A stretch of DNA of 54,674 nucleotides, taken from positions 1-54,674 of the forward strand of contig SVLS01000013.1 of the NCBI GenBank assembly GCA_015067835.1, given 5' to 3'. The notes beneath the pieces were generated by a model. It was given only the letters and a program-made list of their open reading frames with translations, made no database searches and had not been told where the DNA came from. Below are positions 15,965 through 23,892 of this stretch, piece after piece; position 1 is the stretch's first letter; the number at the start of each line of letters is the position of its first letter. Made by a program: the position numbers and the translations under genes. Origin of the DNA: Oscillospiraceae bacterium (lineage in GTDB: Bacteria; Bacillota; Clostridia; Oscillospirales; Oscillospiraceae).

Positions 15965-16750
15965 TTATTTCCCCAACTCTTTATTCTTCTTCCAGGCCGC
16001 AACAACACATTCTGTTGCCGCAGAGCGAAAGCCCTTGTCCTCCAACACACGAACACCGGCGATGGTGCTTCCACCGGGGGAGCAGACCGCATCCTTTAAT
16101 GCACCGGGATGCTGCCGGGAAGAGAGGAACATTTGTGCAGCCCCTTCCATGGTGGCGGCGGCATAGACCATCGCCTTATCCCGGGGCAGACCGCAGGCTA
16201 CAGCGCCGTCAGCCAGAGCTTCAATCATCATATACATATAGGCAGGGCCGCTTCCGGACAGCGCACTGGCGGCATCGATCAAATTCTCCGCAAGGGCATC
16301 TACGATGCCGCAGGGAGCCATATCCTTCAGCCAATCAGCCAAAATCTTCTCATCCACCAGCTCATTGTGGCAATAGAGAATCACGCCCTTGCCCACAGCA
16401 GTTGGTGTGTTGGGCATAATGCGGATAATGGGCAGCTTGACGCCAACCATCGCTTCAATCTGGCGGATTTCCACACCGGCAGCCATGGAAATCAACAAAG
16501 GCTTTTTCTCAGCCAGAATATCCTTCAGAGGTGCCAGACAGGATGAAAGAATGTGGGGCTTCACGGCCAGAAAAATCCGGTCACAGTTCTTGACAAGGGC
16601 TTCGTTGCCCAGATGTGCAATACCTTGTGCGTGGGCAAATTCCTTGGCTTTTTCAGAAAAGTCTGCGATTGCAATGTCTTTTGTGGAATGACTGAGGGCG
16701 CATACCAGACTGGAACCCATATTGCCGCAGCCAATAAAACCGTATTTCAT
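15965..16750 (-). CDS. proC: Pyrroline-5-carboxylate reductase
   Basis: Last step of proline synthesis, NAD(P)H-dependent. It has 261 residues: a Rossmann start KYGFIGCGNMGSSLV, then LAVKPH, RIMPNTPTAVGKG, and the dimer/substrate region ALSGSGPAYMYMMIEALADGAV plus SPGGSTIAGV. It is the last gene of a proB-proA-proC operon, 11 nt after proA. Confidence 0.97.
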   Translation of the reverse strand: MKYGFIGCGNMGSSLVCALSHSTKDIAIADFSEKAKEFAHAQGIAHLGNEALVKNCDRIFLAVKPHILSSCLAPLKDILAEKKPLLISMAAGVEIRQIEAMVGVKLPIIRIMPNTPTAVGKGVILYCHNELVDEKILADWLKDMAPCGIVDALAENLIDAASALSGSGPAYMYMMIEALADGAVACGLPRDKAMVYAAATMEGAAQMFLSSRQHPGALKDAVCSPGGSTIAGVRVLEDKGFRSAATECVVAAWKKNKELGK

Positions 16751-16761
16751 AAATAACCTCC

Positions 16762-17985
16762 TTACCGGATGTGTCCGGTACCGTGGATAACATATTTATA
16801 GGTGGTCAGCTCCCGCAGGCCCATCGGACCACGGGCGTGGAGCTTTTGCGTGGAAATGCCCATTTCACAGCCCAGACCGAATTCACCGCCATCGGTAAAC
16901 CGGGTAGAGGCGTTGACATAGACAGCGGCGCTGTCTACCCCGGAGACGAAGACTTGCTCCGCTTCTTTGTTTTGGGTGACAATGGCTTCGCTGTGACCGG
17001 TGGAATGGGCGGCGATGTGTGCCACTGCTTCCGCGACTCCGTCCACACACTTCACAGCCAAAATGTAGTCTAAGAACTCGGTATCGAAATCGGCTGGTGT
17101 TGCCGGTGTGCCGGAAATGATTGCTGCGGCAGTTTCATCCAGCCGTAACTCCACCTGGGGAATGCGCTGCTGCAGCATAGGAAGAAAGGCAGGGGCAATC
17201 TCCTTGTCCACCAAAAGCACTTCCTCTGCGTTGCAGACGCTGGGGCGGCTGGTTTTTGCATTTTCAATGATCGCCGCAGCCATATCCAAATCAGCGGTTT
17301 TCTCCACATACACATGGCAGATGCCGGTGCCGGTGGCAATACAGGGGACAGTTGCTGTGCGGACACAGGCGTTGATTAAGCCTGCACCGCCCCGGGGAAT
17401 CAACAAATCCACATAGCCGTTGGCAGTCATCAAAGCGGTGGCGCTTTCCCGGGAGGTATCCTGCACCAGATTGATGGCGTAGGGGGAAATCCCAACCTTA
17501 CGCAGTCCGCTGCGCAATGCTTCCACAATGGCGTTGGCACTGCGGAAAGCCTCTTTTCCGCCGCGCAGGATACAGACGTTGCCGCTTTTTAAGGCCAGAG
17601 CAGCGGCATCGCTGGTGACATTGGGGCGGCTTTCATAGATAATGGCAATCACGCCCATTGGCACGGAGACCTTTTGGATTTGCAGACCGTCAGCCCGGGT
17701 ATGCTCCTCCAGAGTCAAGCCCACCGGGTCCGGCAATGCGGCCACATCCCGAATGCCCTGCGCCATCCCGGCGATGCGTTGGGAGGACAAACGAAGACGG
17801 TCCAGCATCACGGTGGAAATAGAAGCTTGCGCTGCCTCTAAATCCAGAGCATTGGCGGAAAGAATTTCAGCTTCGCAGGCAAGCAAAGCGTCTGCCATTG
17901 CAAAAAGGGCAGCGTTTTTTTCCTGGGTTGTCAGCCGCGCAATGTCAGCTTTCAGCGCCTTGGCGTTGGTTAACATCGTTTTCAT
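16762..17985 (-). CDS. proA: Glutamate-5-semialdehyde dehydrogenase (gamma-glutamyl phosphate reductase)
   Basis: Reduces gamma-glutamyl phosphate to glutamate semialdehyde. It has 407 residues of the ALDH superfamily. Motifs: [28 protein letters not shown] in short, [19 protein letters not shown], the catalytic cysteine in [14 protein letters not shown], and [17 protein letters not shown] near the end. The ATG at 17985 overlaps the proB stop (ATGA) and has GGAG 8 nt upstream; the ATG at 17991 sits too close to that site. Confidence 0.96.
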   Translation of the reverse strand: MKTMLTNAKALKADIARLTTQEKNAALFAMADALLACEAEILSANALDLEAAQASISTVMLDRLRLSSQRIAGMAQGIRDVAALPDPVGLTLEEHTRADGLQIQKVSVPMGVIAIIYESRPNVTSDAAALALKSGNVCILRGGKEAFRSANAIVEALRSGLRKVGISPYAINLVQDTSRESATALMTANGYVDLLIPRGGAGLINACVRTATVPCIATGTGICHVYVEKTADLDMAAAIIENAKTSRPSVCNAEEVLLVDKEIAPAFLPMLQQRIPQVELRLDETAAAIISGTPATPADFDTEFLDYILAVKCVDGVAEAVAHIAAHSTGHSEAIVTQNKEAEQVFVSGVDSAAVYVNASTRFTDGGEFGLGCEMGISTQKLHARGPMGLRELTTYKYVIHGTGHIR

Positions 17986-18752
17986 AGGCATTTCTCCGAA
18001 AAAGTAGTTCCCACAGCTTTGCCGTCGAGAATATCGTAAAGATTTTCGGGGCGGTTGCCGTTGGCGATGACCATATCACAGCCGCAGGCAAGGCAAATTT
18101 CTGCCGCCCGGAGCTTGGTTACCATGCCGCCGGTGCCCTGGGTCGTGGAGCTGACACCTGCCAGAGACAGAATCCGGTCATCCACTTTGGAAACCTTCTG
18201 CAGCAGCTGCGCATCAGGCTGAATATGGGGGTCGGCGGTGTAAAGACCGTCAATATCGGAAAGAAGCACCAGCAAATCAGCGTGGATGCTTTTAGCCACC
18301 AGAGCGGCCAGAGTGTCATTGTCGCCAATCACGATTTCGTTGGTGGCAATGGTATCATTTTCGTTGATGATGGGAAGTGCACCCAATTCCAGCAGGCGAT
18401 TGAGTGTGTTGATAAAGTTAATGTGCCGGATTTCGTTGTCAAAGTCCTCACCGGTAATCAAAAGCTGGGCGACGGTATGATGATATTCGCTGAACAGTTT
18501 GTCGTATGTATACATCAGCTCGCATTGACCCACGGCGGCAGCTGCCTGCTTGGAAGGGATGTCAGTCGGCCGTTGCAAAAGGCCCAATTTTCCCACGCCC
18601 ATTCCAATCGCGCCGGAGGAAACCAGAATCACCTCATGACCGGCGTTTTTGATGTCGCACATAATTTTGCACAGCGTTTCCACCCGGCGGATATTTAAGT
18701 GACCGGACGGATGGGCCAGGGTCGAGGTGCCAATTTTAACCACGATACGCAT
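17982..18752 (-). CDS. proB: Glutamate 5-kinase, short form without PUA domain
   Basis: Phosphorylates glutamate, the first and usually proline-inhibited step of proline synthesis. The protein is 256 residues, the amino-acid-kinase domain only: [62 protein letters not shown]. The C-terminal PUA domain of the ~370-residue E. coli form is absent; several Firmicutes have this short form. GGAGG lies 7 nt before the ATG. It is the first gene of the operon. Confidence 0.96.
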   Translation of the reverse strand: MRIVVKIGTSTLAHPSGHLNIRRVETLCKIMCDIKNAGHEVILVSSGAIGMGVGKLGLLQRPTDIPSKQAAAAVGQCELMYTYDKLFSEYHHTVAQLLITGEDFDNEIRHINFINTLNRLLELGALPIINENDTIATNEIVIGDNDTLAALVAKSIHADLLVLLSDIDGLYTADPHIQPDAQLLQKVSKVDDRILSLAGVSSTTQGTGGMVTKLRAAEICLACGCDMVIANGNRPENLYDILDGKAVGTTFSEKCL

Positions 18753-18782
18753 AGCATTTCCTCCAAAAAATACATTTTTCTT

Positions 18783-18811
18783 ATTGTATCGCTTTTTTTT
18801 CGGAAAGTAAA
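18783..18811 (-). promoter_or_regulatory. Promoter of proBAC
   Basis: TTTACT (18811-18806), a 17-bp spacer rich in A, and TACAAT (18788-18783), about 30 nt upstream of the proB start codon. Confidence 0.65.
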
Positions 18812-18831
18812 GCAAAAAGTATGAAAATAAA

Positions 18832-18860
18832 AGAAAAGCACGCCTTTAAGGCGTGCTTTC
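18832..18860 (-). terminator. Terminator after the SASA esterase
   Basis: Minus-strand stem AAAGCACGCCT/AGGCGTGCTTT followed by TCTTTTATTTT. Confidence 0.85.
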
Positions 18861-18870
18861 AGGGAATTCA

Positions 18871-19623
18871 TTATAGCTTTTCCATTTCTGTCCGGATTGC
18901 ATCCTCCATATCGGCCTTCTCGGTGAAAACCTTGTTGGGATCCCGCAGCTTTTCAAATTCATCAAAATACCGAATGCCAAATTCGTAAAGCGCCTTGGCG
19001 TTAAAGTGCAGATTATCAGGATTTGCACCCAAGCCTTCGGCGGAAACAAAGCCGGTCATAGGATGCTTTTGTGCAATTTTCTTTAAGGCATCATTGACAT
19101 ATACATAGTTCTTCAGCTTTTCATCCAAGGGACAATCCTTGAGAAAATCTCCCAGACCGCCCAGCAAAAACGGCACATCCTGCAGCGCAAGCTCTTCCCT
19201 CAATGTATTCATCAAAGGGATAAACCGTTCTTCATAGGTGGCGTGCAGGGATACATCGCAATCCGCTTCGCCCTGATGCCACAAAACGCCTGCGATGGTT
19301 GAGGTTCTGGAAGCAAGTCTTGCCTGATAAACGGCGTGGTCAAACAAAAGTCCGCCGGGCTTCCATTGCTCCAGACTCGTTCCGCCGTCTGCGCAGGGAA
19401 TCAGCCCAACCTCCACGCCGTATTTTTGGGCGTATTTTTCAGCAAAGCTTTCTGCCAGGTTCACGCCGGAGAAATCCCTGTCCGGATTGACGGGACGGAA
19501 AAACTCCTGCCAGCGACCGTTACGCAGTACCAGTATGCCTGTGGGATCGATTTTTTCGGCTTCCGGAAGATACCCTCGCCCAGCCATATTGGATTGTCCG
19601 ATTAGTAAGAAAGAATGGATCAT
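18871..19623 (-). CDS. SGNH-type sialate O-acetylesterase (SASA/CE6-like)
   Basis: A 250-residue cytoplasmic carbohydrate esterase; no signal peptide. The block I serine is in LIGQSNMAGRG (about residue 10), WHQGEADC is the conserved SASA block, and the catalytic Asp-His is in NPDNLHFNAKAL. This is the pattern of PF03629/CE6 enzymes that remove acetyl groups from sialic acid or xylan. It starts 26 nt after the XRE regulator gene with AAAGGAG upstream, so it may be co-transcribed with it. Substrate uncertain. Confidence 0.85.
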   Translation of the reverse strand: MIHSFLLIGQSNMAGRGYLPEAEKIDPTGILVLRNGRWQEFFRPVNPDRDFSGVNLAESFAEKYAQKYGVEVGLIPCADGGTSLEQWKPGGLLFDHAVYQARLASRTSTIAGVLWHQGEADCDVSLHATYEERFIPLMNTLREELALQDVPFLLGGLGDFLKDCPLDEKLKNYVYVNDALKKIAQKHPMTGFVSAEGLGANPDNLHFNAKALYEFGIRYFDEFEKLRDPNKVFTEKADMEDAIRTEMEKL

Positions 19624-19649
19624 AATGAAGCTCCTTTAAAATGGAAGAG

Positions 19650-20261
19650 TTATTCTTTGGTTAATACCTTTTTCTGCCAGGATTTTTGGTTACACTTGGG
19701 GCAACACATATATCTTGTTCTGCCCATGTGGGGCGCAAAATTTACAGCCTTGTAGGTGGGAATCGAGCGATGACCGCATTTTTGACATTCGTAGTATCCT
19801 GCCACCTGCTCAATGCGCAGCAAAAAGGGGCAAGAGATGGCAATGGGCAGCATACCAATCACAATCAGAGTGATCCGCAGCCAATCCTCCATAGGTGCAA
19901 AGGAGGCGATGATCATCAGCGCAAGCATAATCACAACAGCCAGAACGCCTACAATCACTTCCAAGGTCAGTAGCCACTTGTCTGCAAGCTCCTTCTGCTT
20001 GATCATTTCCAGCATTTTTTGTTCCATTTCTTTGTCACGATTTTCCATTGTAACAACCTCCCCACTTAATAAATCGTTTACAGTAATTTTGAGGGTATCA
20101 CACAGCTGCAGCATAATGGAAGAATCCGGCAGGGTTTTGCCTGTTTCCCATTTTGATACGGCCCTGTCGGTAATACACAGCTTTTCTGCCAGCTGTGCCT
20201 GTGTCAGACCTTCTTTTTTTCGGCACGCAGCTATGAATCTGCCAATTTTGATTTGATCCAT
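19650..20261 (-). CDS. XRE-family regulator with two transmembrane segments and a zinc ribbon
   Basis: A 203-residue protein. An N-terminal Cro/C1-type helix-turn-helix (about 5-60; LTQAQLAEKLCITDRAVSKWETGKTLPD) is followed by a charged helix (about 70-90). Two hydrophobic segments follow (about 94-117 and 123-142), then a C-terminal ribbon CQKCGHRS...CCPKCNQKSW. Membrane-anchored XRE regulators of this design are common in Clostridia, usually without a known signal. ATG at 20261 has AGGAGG 6 nt upstream. Its leader carries an inverted repeat (20315-20349) that may be an autoregulatory operator. Confidence 0.85.
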   Translation of the reverse strand: MDQIKIGRFIAACRKKEGLTQAQLAEKLCITDRAVSKWETGKTLPDSSIMLQLCDTLKITVNDLLSGEVVTMENRDKEMEQKMLEMIKQKELADKWLLTLEVIVGVLAVVIMLALMIIASFAPMEDWLRITLIVIGMLPIAISCPFLLRIEQVAGYYECQKCGHRSIPTYKAVNFAPHMGRTRYMCCPKCNQKSWQKKVLTKE

Positions 20262-20314
20262 AGGTCGCCTCCTTTCCCTCTCAGTATAGATACGGGAGGA
20301 TAGAAAATCTACAT

Positions 20315-20349
20315 ACCGTCGGTTGAGTGGGGAAATATCAACCAACGGT
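20315..20349. promoter_or_regulatory. Candidate operator / leader hairpin of the XRE gene
   Basis: Inverted repeat ACCGTCGGTTGA ... TCAACCAACGGT: 12-bp arms with one mismatch, an 11-nt centre, located between the promoter and the start codon. It fits a binding site for the dimeric XRE protein or an mRNA hairpin. Confidence 0.5.
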
Positions 20350-20373
20350 GGAGTTTTTGCAACAGTTAACAGT

Positions 20374-20402
20374 ATTATACCATTTTTTTCGAAGAAGTGC
20401 AA
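20374..20402 (-). promoter_or_regulatory. Promoter of the XRE-SASA pair
   Basis: TTGCAC (20402-20397), a 17-bp spacer and TATAAT (20379-20374); leader about 110 nt. Confidence 0.75.
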
Positions 20403-20420
20403 CGCTGTTTAAAGGAATAC

Positions 20421-20453
20421 AAAAAGTCCCACATCCCAAGGTGTCGGACTTTT
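20421..20453 (-). terminator. Terminator after the TetR gene
   Basis: AAAAGTCC/GGACTTTT outer stem with an inner ACA/TGT pairing, followed on the minus strand by a T run. Confidence 0.7.
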
Positions 20454-20529
20454 CGTAGCTGTAACGAACCATTTAGATGTCGCTTTATTTTATGAAAAAC
20501 AGATATTCCTTCTAAACATAAAAATATTT

Positions 20530-21048
20530 TTACCGCCCGCGATACTCTGCCTTCAACACTTCCGCCATTTCCTCAGGAGACTCCTGACATCCTCCTGCAA
20601 GCCAAAGTTTGATAATGGCATTAAGTCCATTCCTGAAAAACTCAATATGATACTTAAGGTTATTGTTCAGCTGTTCTTTTTCTGCTCGTTTTGAGTCGTA
20701 TATTGAGATTAGAAATTTTTCATCATAACACAGCTTGAAATAAGTTTTGTAGAAAATTTCATTTTCTTTAATATGCTTGAACATTTTGAGGGCGCCGGTA
20801 CGCTCATTAAAATAATCGTAATCAGCAAACAGACTGCTGAATTCATTTTCCAGCTTTTCTCTTGTTTTATCGGCAAGATCAAATATATCAACGTAGTTGG
20901 CATAGAAGGTACTGCGATTCAATTCCGTCATTTTAATAAGATCTGAGACGGTAATGTCCTTAATTTCGTGGGTTTGCAATCGTTCTATAAACGCCCGTTC
21001 AATTTTCTCTTGGGACTCTCTGCGTCGCTTATTGTTCTTTACGTTCAT
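20530..21048 (-). CDS. TetR/AcrR family transcriptional regulator
   Basis: A 172-residue TetR-type regulator. The N-terminal helix-turn-helix is IERAFIERLQTHEIKDITVSDLIKMTELNRSTFYANY in pieces (about 16-52). The helical ligand domain resembles the C-terminal TetR_C_7/DhaS type (FRNGLNAIIKLWLAGGCQESPEEMAEVL). It is A+T-richer than its neighbours and is divergent from a two-gene membrane operon (21170-22353) whose intergenic region holds a small palindrome (21067-21078, CAACA-gt-TGTTG). It probably represses that operon; the inducer is unknown. Confidence 0.88.
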   Translation of the reverse strand: MNVKNNKRRRESQEKIERAFIERLQTHEIKDITVSDLIKMTELNRSTFYANYVDIFDLADKTREKLENEFSSLFADYDYFNERTGALKMFKHIKENEIFYKTYFKLCYDEKFLISIYDSKRAEKEQLNNNLKYHIEFFRNGLNAIIKLWLAGGCQESPEEMAEVLKAEYRGR

Positions 21049-21066
21049 AATAATTCCTTATTATTC

Positions 21067-21124
21067 CAACAGTTGTTGCTCCATTGTTGATTGTTTTGTC
21101 GCGCTGCAATGATTATATTATATT
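21067..21124 (+). promoter_or_regulatory. Divergent regulatory region: palindrome and promoter of membrane operon
   Basis: Palindrome CAACA-gt-TGTTG at 21067-21078, then TTGTCG (21096-21101), a 17-bp spacer and TATATT (21119-21124). The palindrome is the best visible candidate for the TetR operator. Confidence 0.55.
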
Positions 21125-21169
21125 TGCAATAAAAATACAAGCGTTGGTTTAATGAAAGGAGATTTCAAA

Positions 21170-21538
21170 ATGAAAAAAAGTAGTTTTGTTGCATTGATTT
21201 TAGGAACTGTAAGTGGGGTGCTGTTTGCACTCGGTATGTGTATGGCACTTCTGCCTGAATGGGAAGCCTTCACAGAAGGTATCATTTTTGGTGCTGTTGG
21301 CATTGTTCTCAGCGTTGTCACAGCACTTATCTGGTGCAAAATGGAAAACAAAAAGATGCCGAAGATGAATGGAAAGAATGTATTGCGCATCATTTACGCC
21401 ATTGTTGCTATCTTGGTGCTTGGCGTAGGTATGTGTATGTGCCTTGTGTGGGAGCAAATTATTTGGGGCACACTTGTCGGACTGCTTGGTATCATTATGC
21501 TGATTGCGCTCATTCCGATGATTAAAGGCATCAAATGA
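21170..21538 (+). CDS. Small four-helix membrane protein, unknown function
   Basis: A 122-residue very hydrophobic protein with four predicted membrane segments (about 5-27, 36-58, 73-95, 100-119). Loops are short and contain a basic KMENKKMPKMNGKN stretch in the middle. No enzyme motif is visible. ATG at 21170 has AAAGGAG 8 nt upstream; an upstream in-frame ATG at 21152 contains that site. The stop overlaps the next gene by 4 nt (ATGA). Likely under the divergent TetR regulator. Confidence 0.75.
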   Translation: MKKSSFVALILGTVSGVLFALGMCMALLPEWEAFTEGIIFGAVGIVLSVVTALIWCKMENKKMPKMNGKNVLRIIYAIVAILVLGVGMCMCLVWEQIIWGTLVGLLGIIMLIALIPMIKGIK

Positions 21539-22353
21539 AAGCATTAGACCTTGTAAGAAGCCCTTATACAAGTTTGGCATTTAATGTTGCTTATGCGCTG
21601 GGCAACTGTATCATAGGCTTTCTTACACATTCGTGGTGGTTTATTACAGTAGGTGCGTATTATACGGTACTTGCAATCACAAGATTTTCTGTGTTGCAGG
21701 TTAAAAGAAAAGCGGGTGGCAATTACGATGCTGAGCTTTCTGTACGGCGCATTACGGGAATTTTATTGGTTGTACTTTCCTTTTGCATAGTGGGTGTTAA
21801 TATATTGTCCGCTGTTCAGGATAGAGGTACCGCCTTTCACGAAATTGCAATGATTGCCATTGCCACATACACATTTGCTAAGATTATCATTGCCGTGATT
21901 GGTATGGCAAAAGTAAAACGTTCTGCTTCCCCGGTAGGAAAGACACTTCGCAATATAGCGTTGGCGGATGCGTGTGTTTCTATTTACACAATGCAAAGAT
22001 CAATGGTCGTGTCCTTTCCGGGCCTGGAGGCACCAAGCATCTTATTATTGAACACTTTGACGGGAACAGCAGTATGGATTGTTGTACTGCTTCTTGGAGT
22101 CAATCTGATTGGAGGGAAATATGCAGATATGGCGAAATCAAAAATTGTAAAGGCAAACGAACAAATTGCCGAAGCAGTAACCGGCGGCTACAAAAAAATT
22201 GAAAAAGGAGTAGTAGGCGGATACAAAAAGATCGAGCAAGGTGTTGTTGATGGCTATACCAAAATTGAAGATAAGTTTGTAGGTGCTTACCTCACAAAAG
22301 AAGGAGAAACCGTAGAGGAAGCAAAGGCAAGACTGAAAGAGAAAAATAAATAA
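21535..22353 (+). CDS. Membrane protein with C-terminal GGYKKIE hendecad repeats
   Basis: A 272-residue protein of unknown function. The N-terminal two thirds hold several hydrophobic segments (about 14-50, 72-92, 103-125, 168-195). The C-terminal cytoplasmic tail has three tandem 11-residue units: GGYKKIEKGVV (217-227), GGYKKIEQGVV (228-238) and DGYTKIEDKFV (239-249). It ends GAYLTKEGETVEEAKARLK. From memory, similar tails occur on unrelated small Firmicutes proteins; I cannot name the family. An 11-residue period suggests an amphipathic helix or right-handed coiled coil. Translation is coupled to the upstream membrane gene by an ATGA overlap. Confidence 0.7.
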   Translation: MKALDLVRSPYTSLAFNVAYALGNCIIGFLTHSWWFITVGAYYTVLAITRFSVLQVKRKAGGNYDAELSVRRITGILLVVLSFCIVGVNILSAVQDRGTAFHEIAMIAIATYTFAKIIIAVIGMAKVKRSASPVGKTLRNIALADACVSIYTMQRSMVVSFPGLEAPSILLLNTLTGTAVWIVVLLLGVNLIGGKYADMAKSKIVKANEQIAEAVTGGYKKIEKGVVGGYKKIEQGVVDGYTKIEDKFVGAYLTKEGETVEEAKARLKEKNK

Positions 22354-22436
22354 CAAGGAAGCCTTGGCAAAGAATCGTTGCTGCGGCTAACCGGAACAAA
22401 AAAACTGACACAAAAAGCAGAATAAGGAAAAGAACA

Positions 22437-22470
22437 GTCCTGAAGCCGCGATGGCTTCAGGACTTTTTAC
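22437..22470. terminator. Terminator after the membrane operon
   Basis: Stem AGTCCTGAAGCC/GGCTTCAGGACT with a 5-nt loop, followed by TTTT on the plus strand; A residues upstream allow use from both sides. Confidence 0.85.
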
Positions 22471-22522
22471 TGTTGGTTATTACGAACGATTGTGATGCTG
22501 CATAATCAGACGGAAAATGGCG

Positions 22523-23245
22523 TTATTCAGAAAATTTCTCAACAAATTCTATAATAGGGGTATTATCTGTCAGCCCGTGAGGATGGTGAGAACAGTTTTC
22601 TTTGCCGATTGCTAAAATAATTCCACCGTTTTTGCGGTAATATTCTTCCAGAATCGCTCCGTTTTCGTCATAAGGAACAATGTCATCAGAATCTCCATAC
22701 ACCATAACGACGGGGATTTTGTTTTCTAAAAGTAAATGCATCTTATCGATGGGATGCTCTCGATACTTCATAAGCTGTACCAGATCCATACCGGTTGCCT
22801 GGATAAATTCCTGCATCATTGCATCGTTTGCTTTTCCCAAACCGGCAGGGCATGACAGCAAATTCAATACCGGCGCATCCAAATAAATGGCAGAGACACA
22901 TTCGGGATATTTTGCAGCAAATTTACTTGCGATAAGCCCGCCACAGCTCATACCGACGGGAACACATTTTTCATATAACCCGTATGTTTCCGACAAATAT
23001 GCTGCAAACCGCTTTTTTGCATCAAGGTCTTCATCCAGGCACCAACGGGTAATATTTTTAACAAATGCAAGATGCCAGCCTTTTTTTAGCATTTCGATTT
23101 CAAATTGCGGAAAAGCATTGAAGTATTCCGTTTTTAACAACCAGTTTTTGTTCTCGTTTGCTTTCTCGGGGAAAACAAGAATGGCGGATCTTCCTTCAAA
23201 GGAAAAATCAAGCCGCTTAAAACCGTTCCATGTAGATTCTGTCAT
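22523..23245 (-). CDS. Alpha/beta hydrolase
   Basis: A 240-residue cytoplasmic alpha/beta hydrolase. The nucleophile elbow is VPVGMSCGGLIASKFA, the acid is in VMVYGDSDDIVPYDENG, and the histidine in CSHHPHGLTDN. The fold order fits small esterases or prolyl-oligopeptidase-like hydrolases. It is a monocistronic gene between two terminator regions. Substrate unknown. Confidence 0.82.
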   Translation of the reverse strand: MTESTWNGFKRLDFSFEGRSAILVFPEKANENKNWLLKTEYFNAFPQFEIEMLKKGWHLAFVKNITRWCLDEDLDAKKRFAAYLSETYGLYEKCVPVGMSCGGLIASKFAAKYPECVSAIYLDAPVLNLLSCPAGLGKANDAMMQEFIQATGMDLVQLMKYREHPIDKMHLLLENKIPVVMVYGDSDDIVPYDENGAILEEYYRKNGGIILAIGKENCSHHPHGLTDNTPIIEFVEKFSE

Positions 23246-23383
23246 TGAAATGTCACCACCTTTATTTCACTATAACATAGCACCATTATAAAGTCAATGC
23301 GGGAGAGCCGACTTTCGAGTCTGCCTCAATACAAAAAAGATATTTTTGCTGTTTTTGCGTATGAATTCGAACTCTTACAGAAA

Positions 23384-23547
23384 ATGAAATCCTTGCTGAC
23401 GCAAGGATGAAATCAGCTAAAGCTGATGAAATCTTCGGCTTTGCCTCAGATGAAATTAAATCCACCCATCCGCCGTCGAGGCGGATTTCATCCCCACAGG
23501 GGATTTCATCATCGAAGATGATTTCACCCACCCAAAAGGGTGGATTT
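23384..23547. repeat. Array of short palindromes separated by ATGAAAT / ATTTCAT
   Basis: Seven hairpin modules lie in 164 bp: CCTTGC-tgac-GCAAGG, CAGCT-aa-AGCTG, an imperfect GGC-ttt-GCC unit, ATCCGCC-gtcga-GGCGGAT, CCCC-aca-GGGG, ATCATC-gaa-GATGAT and CCACCC-aaaa-GGGTGG. The first four are preceded by ATGAAAT and the later ones by its complement ATTTCAT. AAATCCACCC (23458-23467) also pairs with GGGTGGATTT (23538-23547), so the right half can fold into a multi-branched structure. The 340-bp gap 23246-23585 has no credible gene. Function unknown; it lies just beyond the tRNA terminator. Confidence 0.85.
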
Positions 23548-23552
23548 AGTTG

Positions 23553-23584
23553 AAAAAGCGACTTGTCGAAACAAGTCGCTTTTT
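23553..23584 (-). terminator. Terminator of the tRNA operon
   Basis: A perfect 14-bp stem AAAAAGCGACTTGT/ACAAGTCGCTTTTT with a tetraloop, directly after the CCA end of tRNA-Tyr. Confidence 0.92.
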
Positions 23585-23585
23585 C

Positions 23586-23670
23586 TGGTGGGGGAGGACG
23601 GATTCGAACCATCGAAGCGATACGCAGCAGATTTACAGTCTGTCCCCTTTGGCCACTCGGGAACTCCCCC
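23586..23670 (-). tRNA. tRNA-Tyr(GTA)
   Basis: 85 nt including an encoded CCA. The acceptor GGGGGAG pairs with CTCCCCC, the anticodon loop CTGTAAA gives GTA, and there is a long variable arm (type II) as usual for bacterial tRNA-Tyr, with a GGTTCGAATCC T-arm. It is the second gene of a two-tRNA transcript. Confidence 0.96.
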
Positions 23671-23694
23671 ATATTCAATTTAGTCCGCTCCGTT

Positions 23695-23770
23695 TGGAGC
23701 CGGTAGACGGACTCGAACCCCCGACCTGCTGATTACAAATCAGCTGCTCTACCAACTGAGCTATACCGGC
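23695..23770 (-). tRNA. tRNA-Thr(TGT)
   Basis: 76 nt including an encoded CCA. The acceptor GCCGGTA pairs with TACCGGC. The D-arm is GCTCAGTTGGTAGAGC, the anticodon stem-loop GCTGA-TTTGTAA-TCAGC reads TGT, and the T-arm is GGGGGTTCGAGTCC. It is first in the tRNA transcript, 24 nt upstream of tRNA-Tyr. Confidence 0.96.
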
Positions 23771-23790
23771 GGCTCAAACAGAACACGCTT

Positions 23791-23819
23791 ATTATATCGA
23801 TGTACAAGCATTTTGTCAA
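23791..23819 (-). promoter_or_regulatory. Consensus promoter of the tRNA-Thr/tRNA-Tyr operon
   Basis: Perfect TTGACA (23819-23814), 17-bp spacer, perfect TATAAT (23796-23791), with a start just ahead of tRNA-Thr. Confidence 0.93.
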
Positions 23820-23857
23820 GCATTATTTTGCGTTTTTTGAAAAAATGCGCGATAGGG

Positions 23858-23885
23858 AATGCCCCTGCCAACCGGCAGGGGCATT
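23858..23885 (-). terminator. Hairpin after ileS
   Basis: AATGCCCCTGCC/GGCAGGGGCATT stem with a tetraloop. The T run behind it is short and interrupted, so termination strength is uncertain. Confidence 0.65.
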
Positions 23886-23892
23886 TACATCC

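Noticed and set aside
18871..22353. Integrated mobile element carrying the XRE, SASA, TetR and membrane genes
   Set aside because: No integrase, transposase, attachment repeat or insertion sequence end is visible; only the A+T-rich TetR region hints at transfer.
23384..23547. CRISPR array
   Set aside because: The constant part is only 7 bp and inverts midway; the variable parts are self-complementary hairpins of 11-19 bp, not spacers, and no cas genes are near.
23286..23732. Open frames running across the two tRNA genes
   Set aside because: They translate tRNA sequence and the palindromic array. Such tRNA-derived frames are a familiar annotation error.
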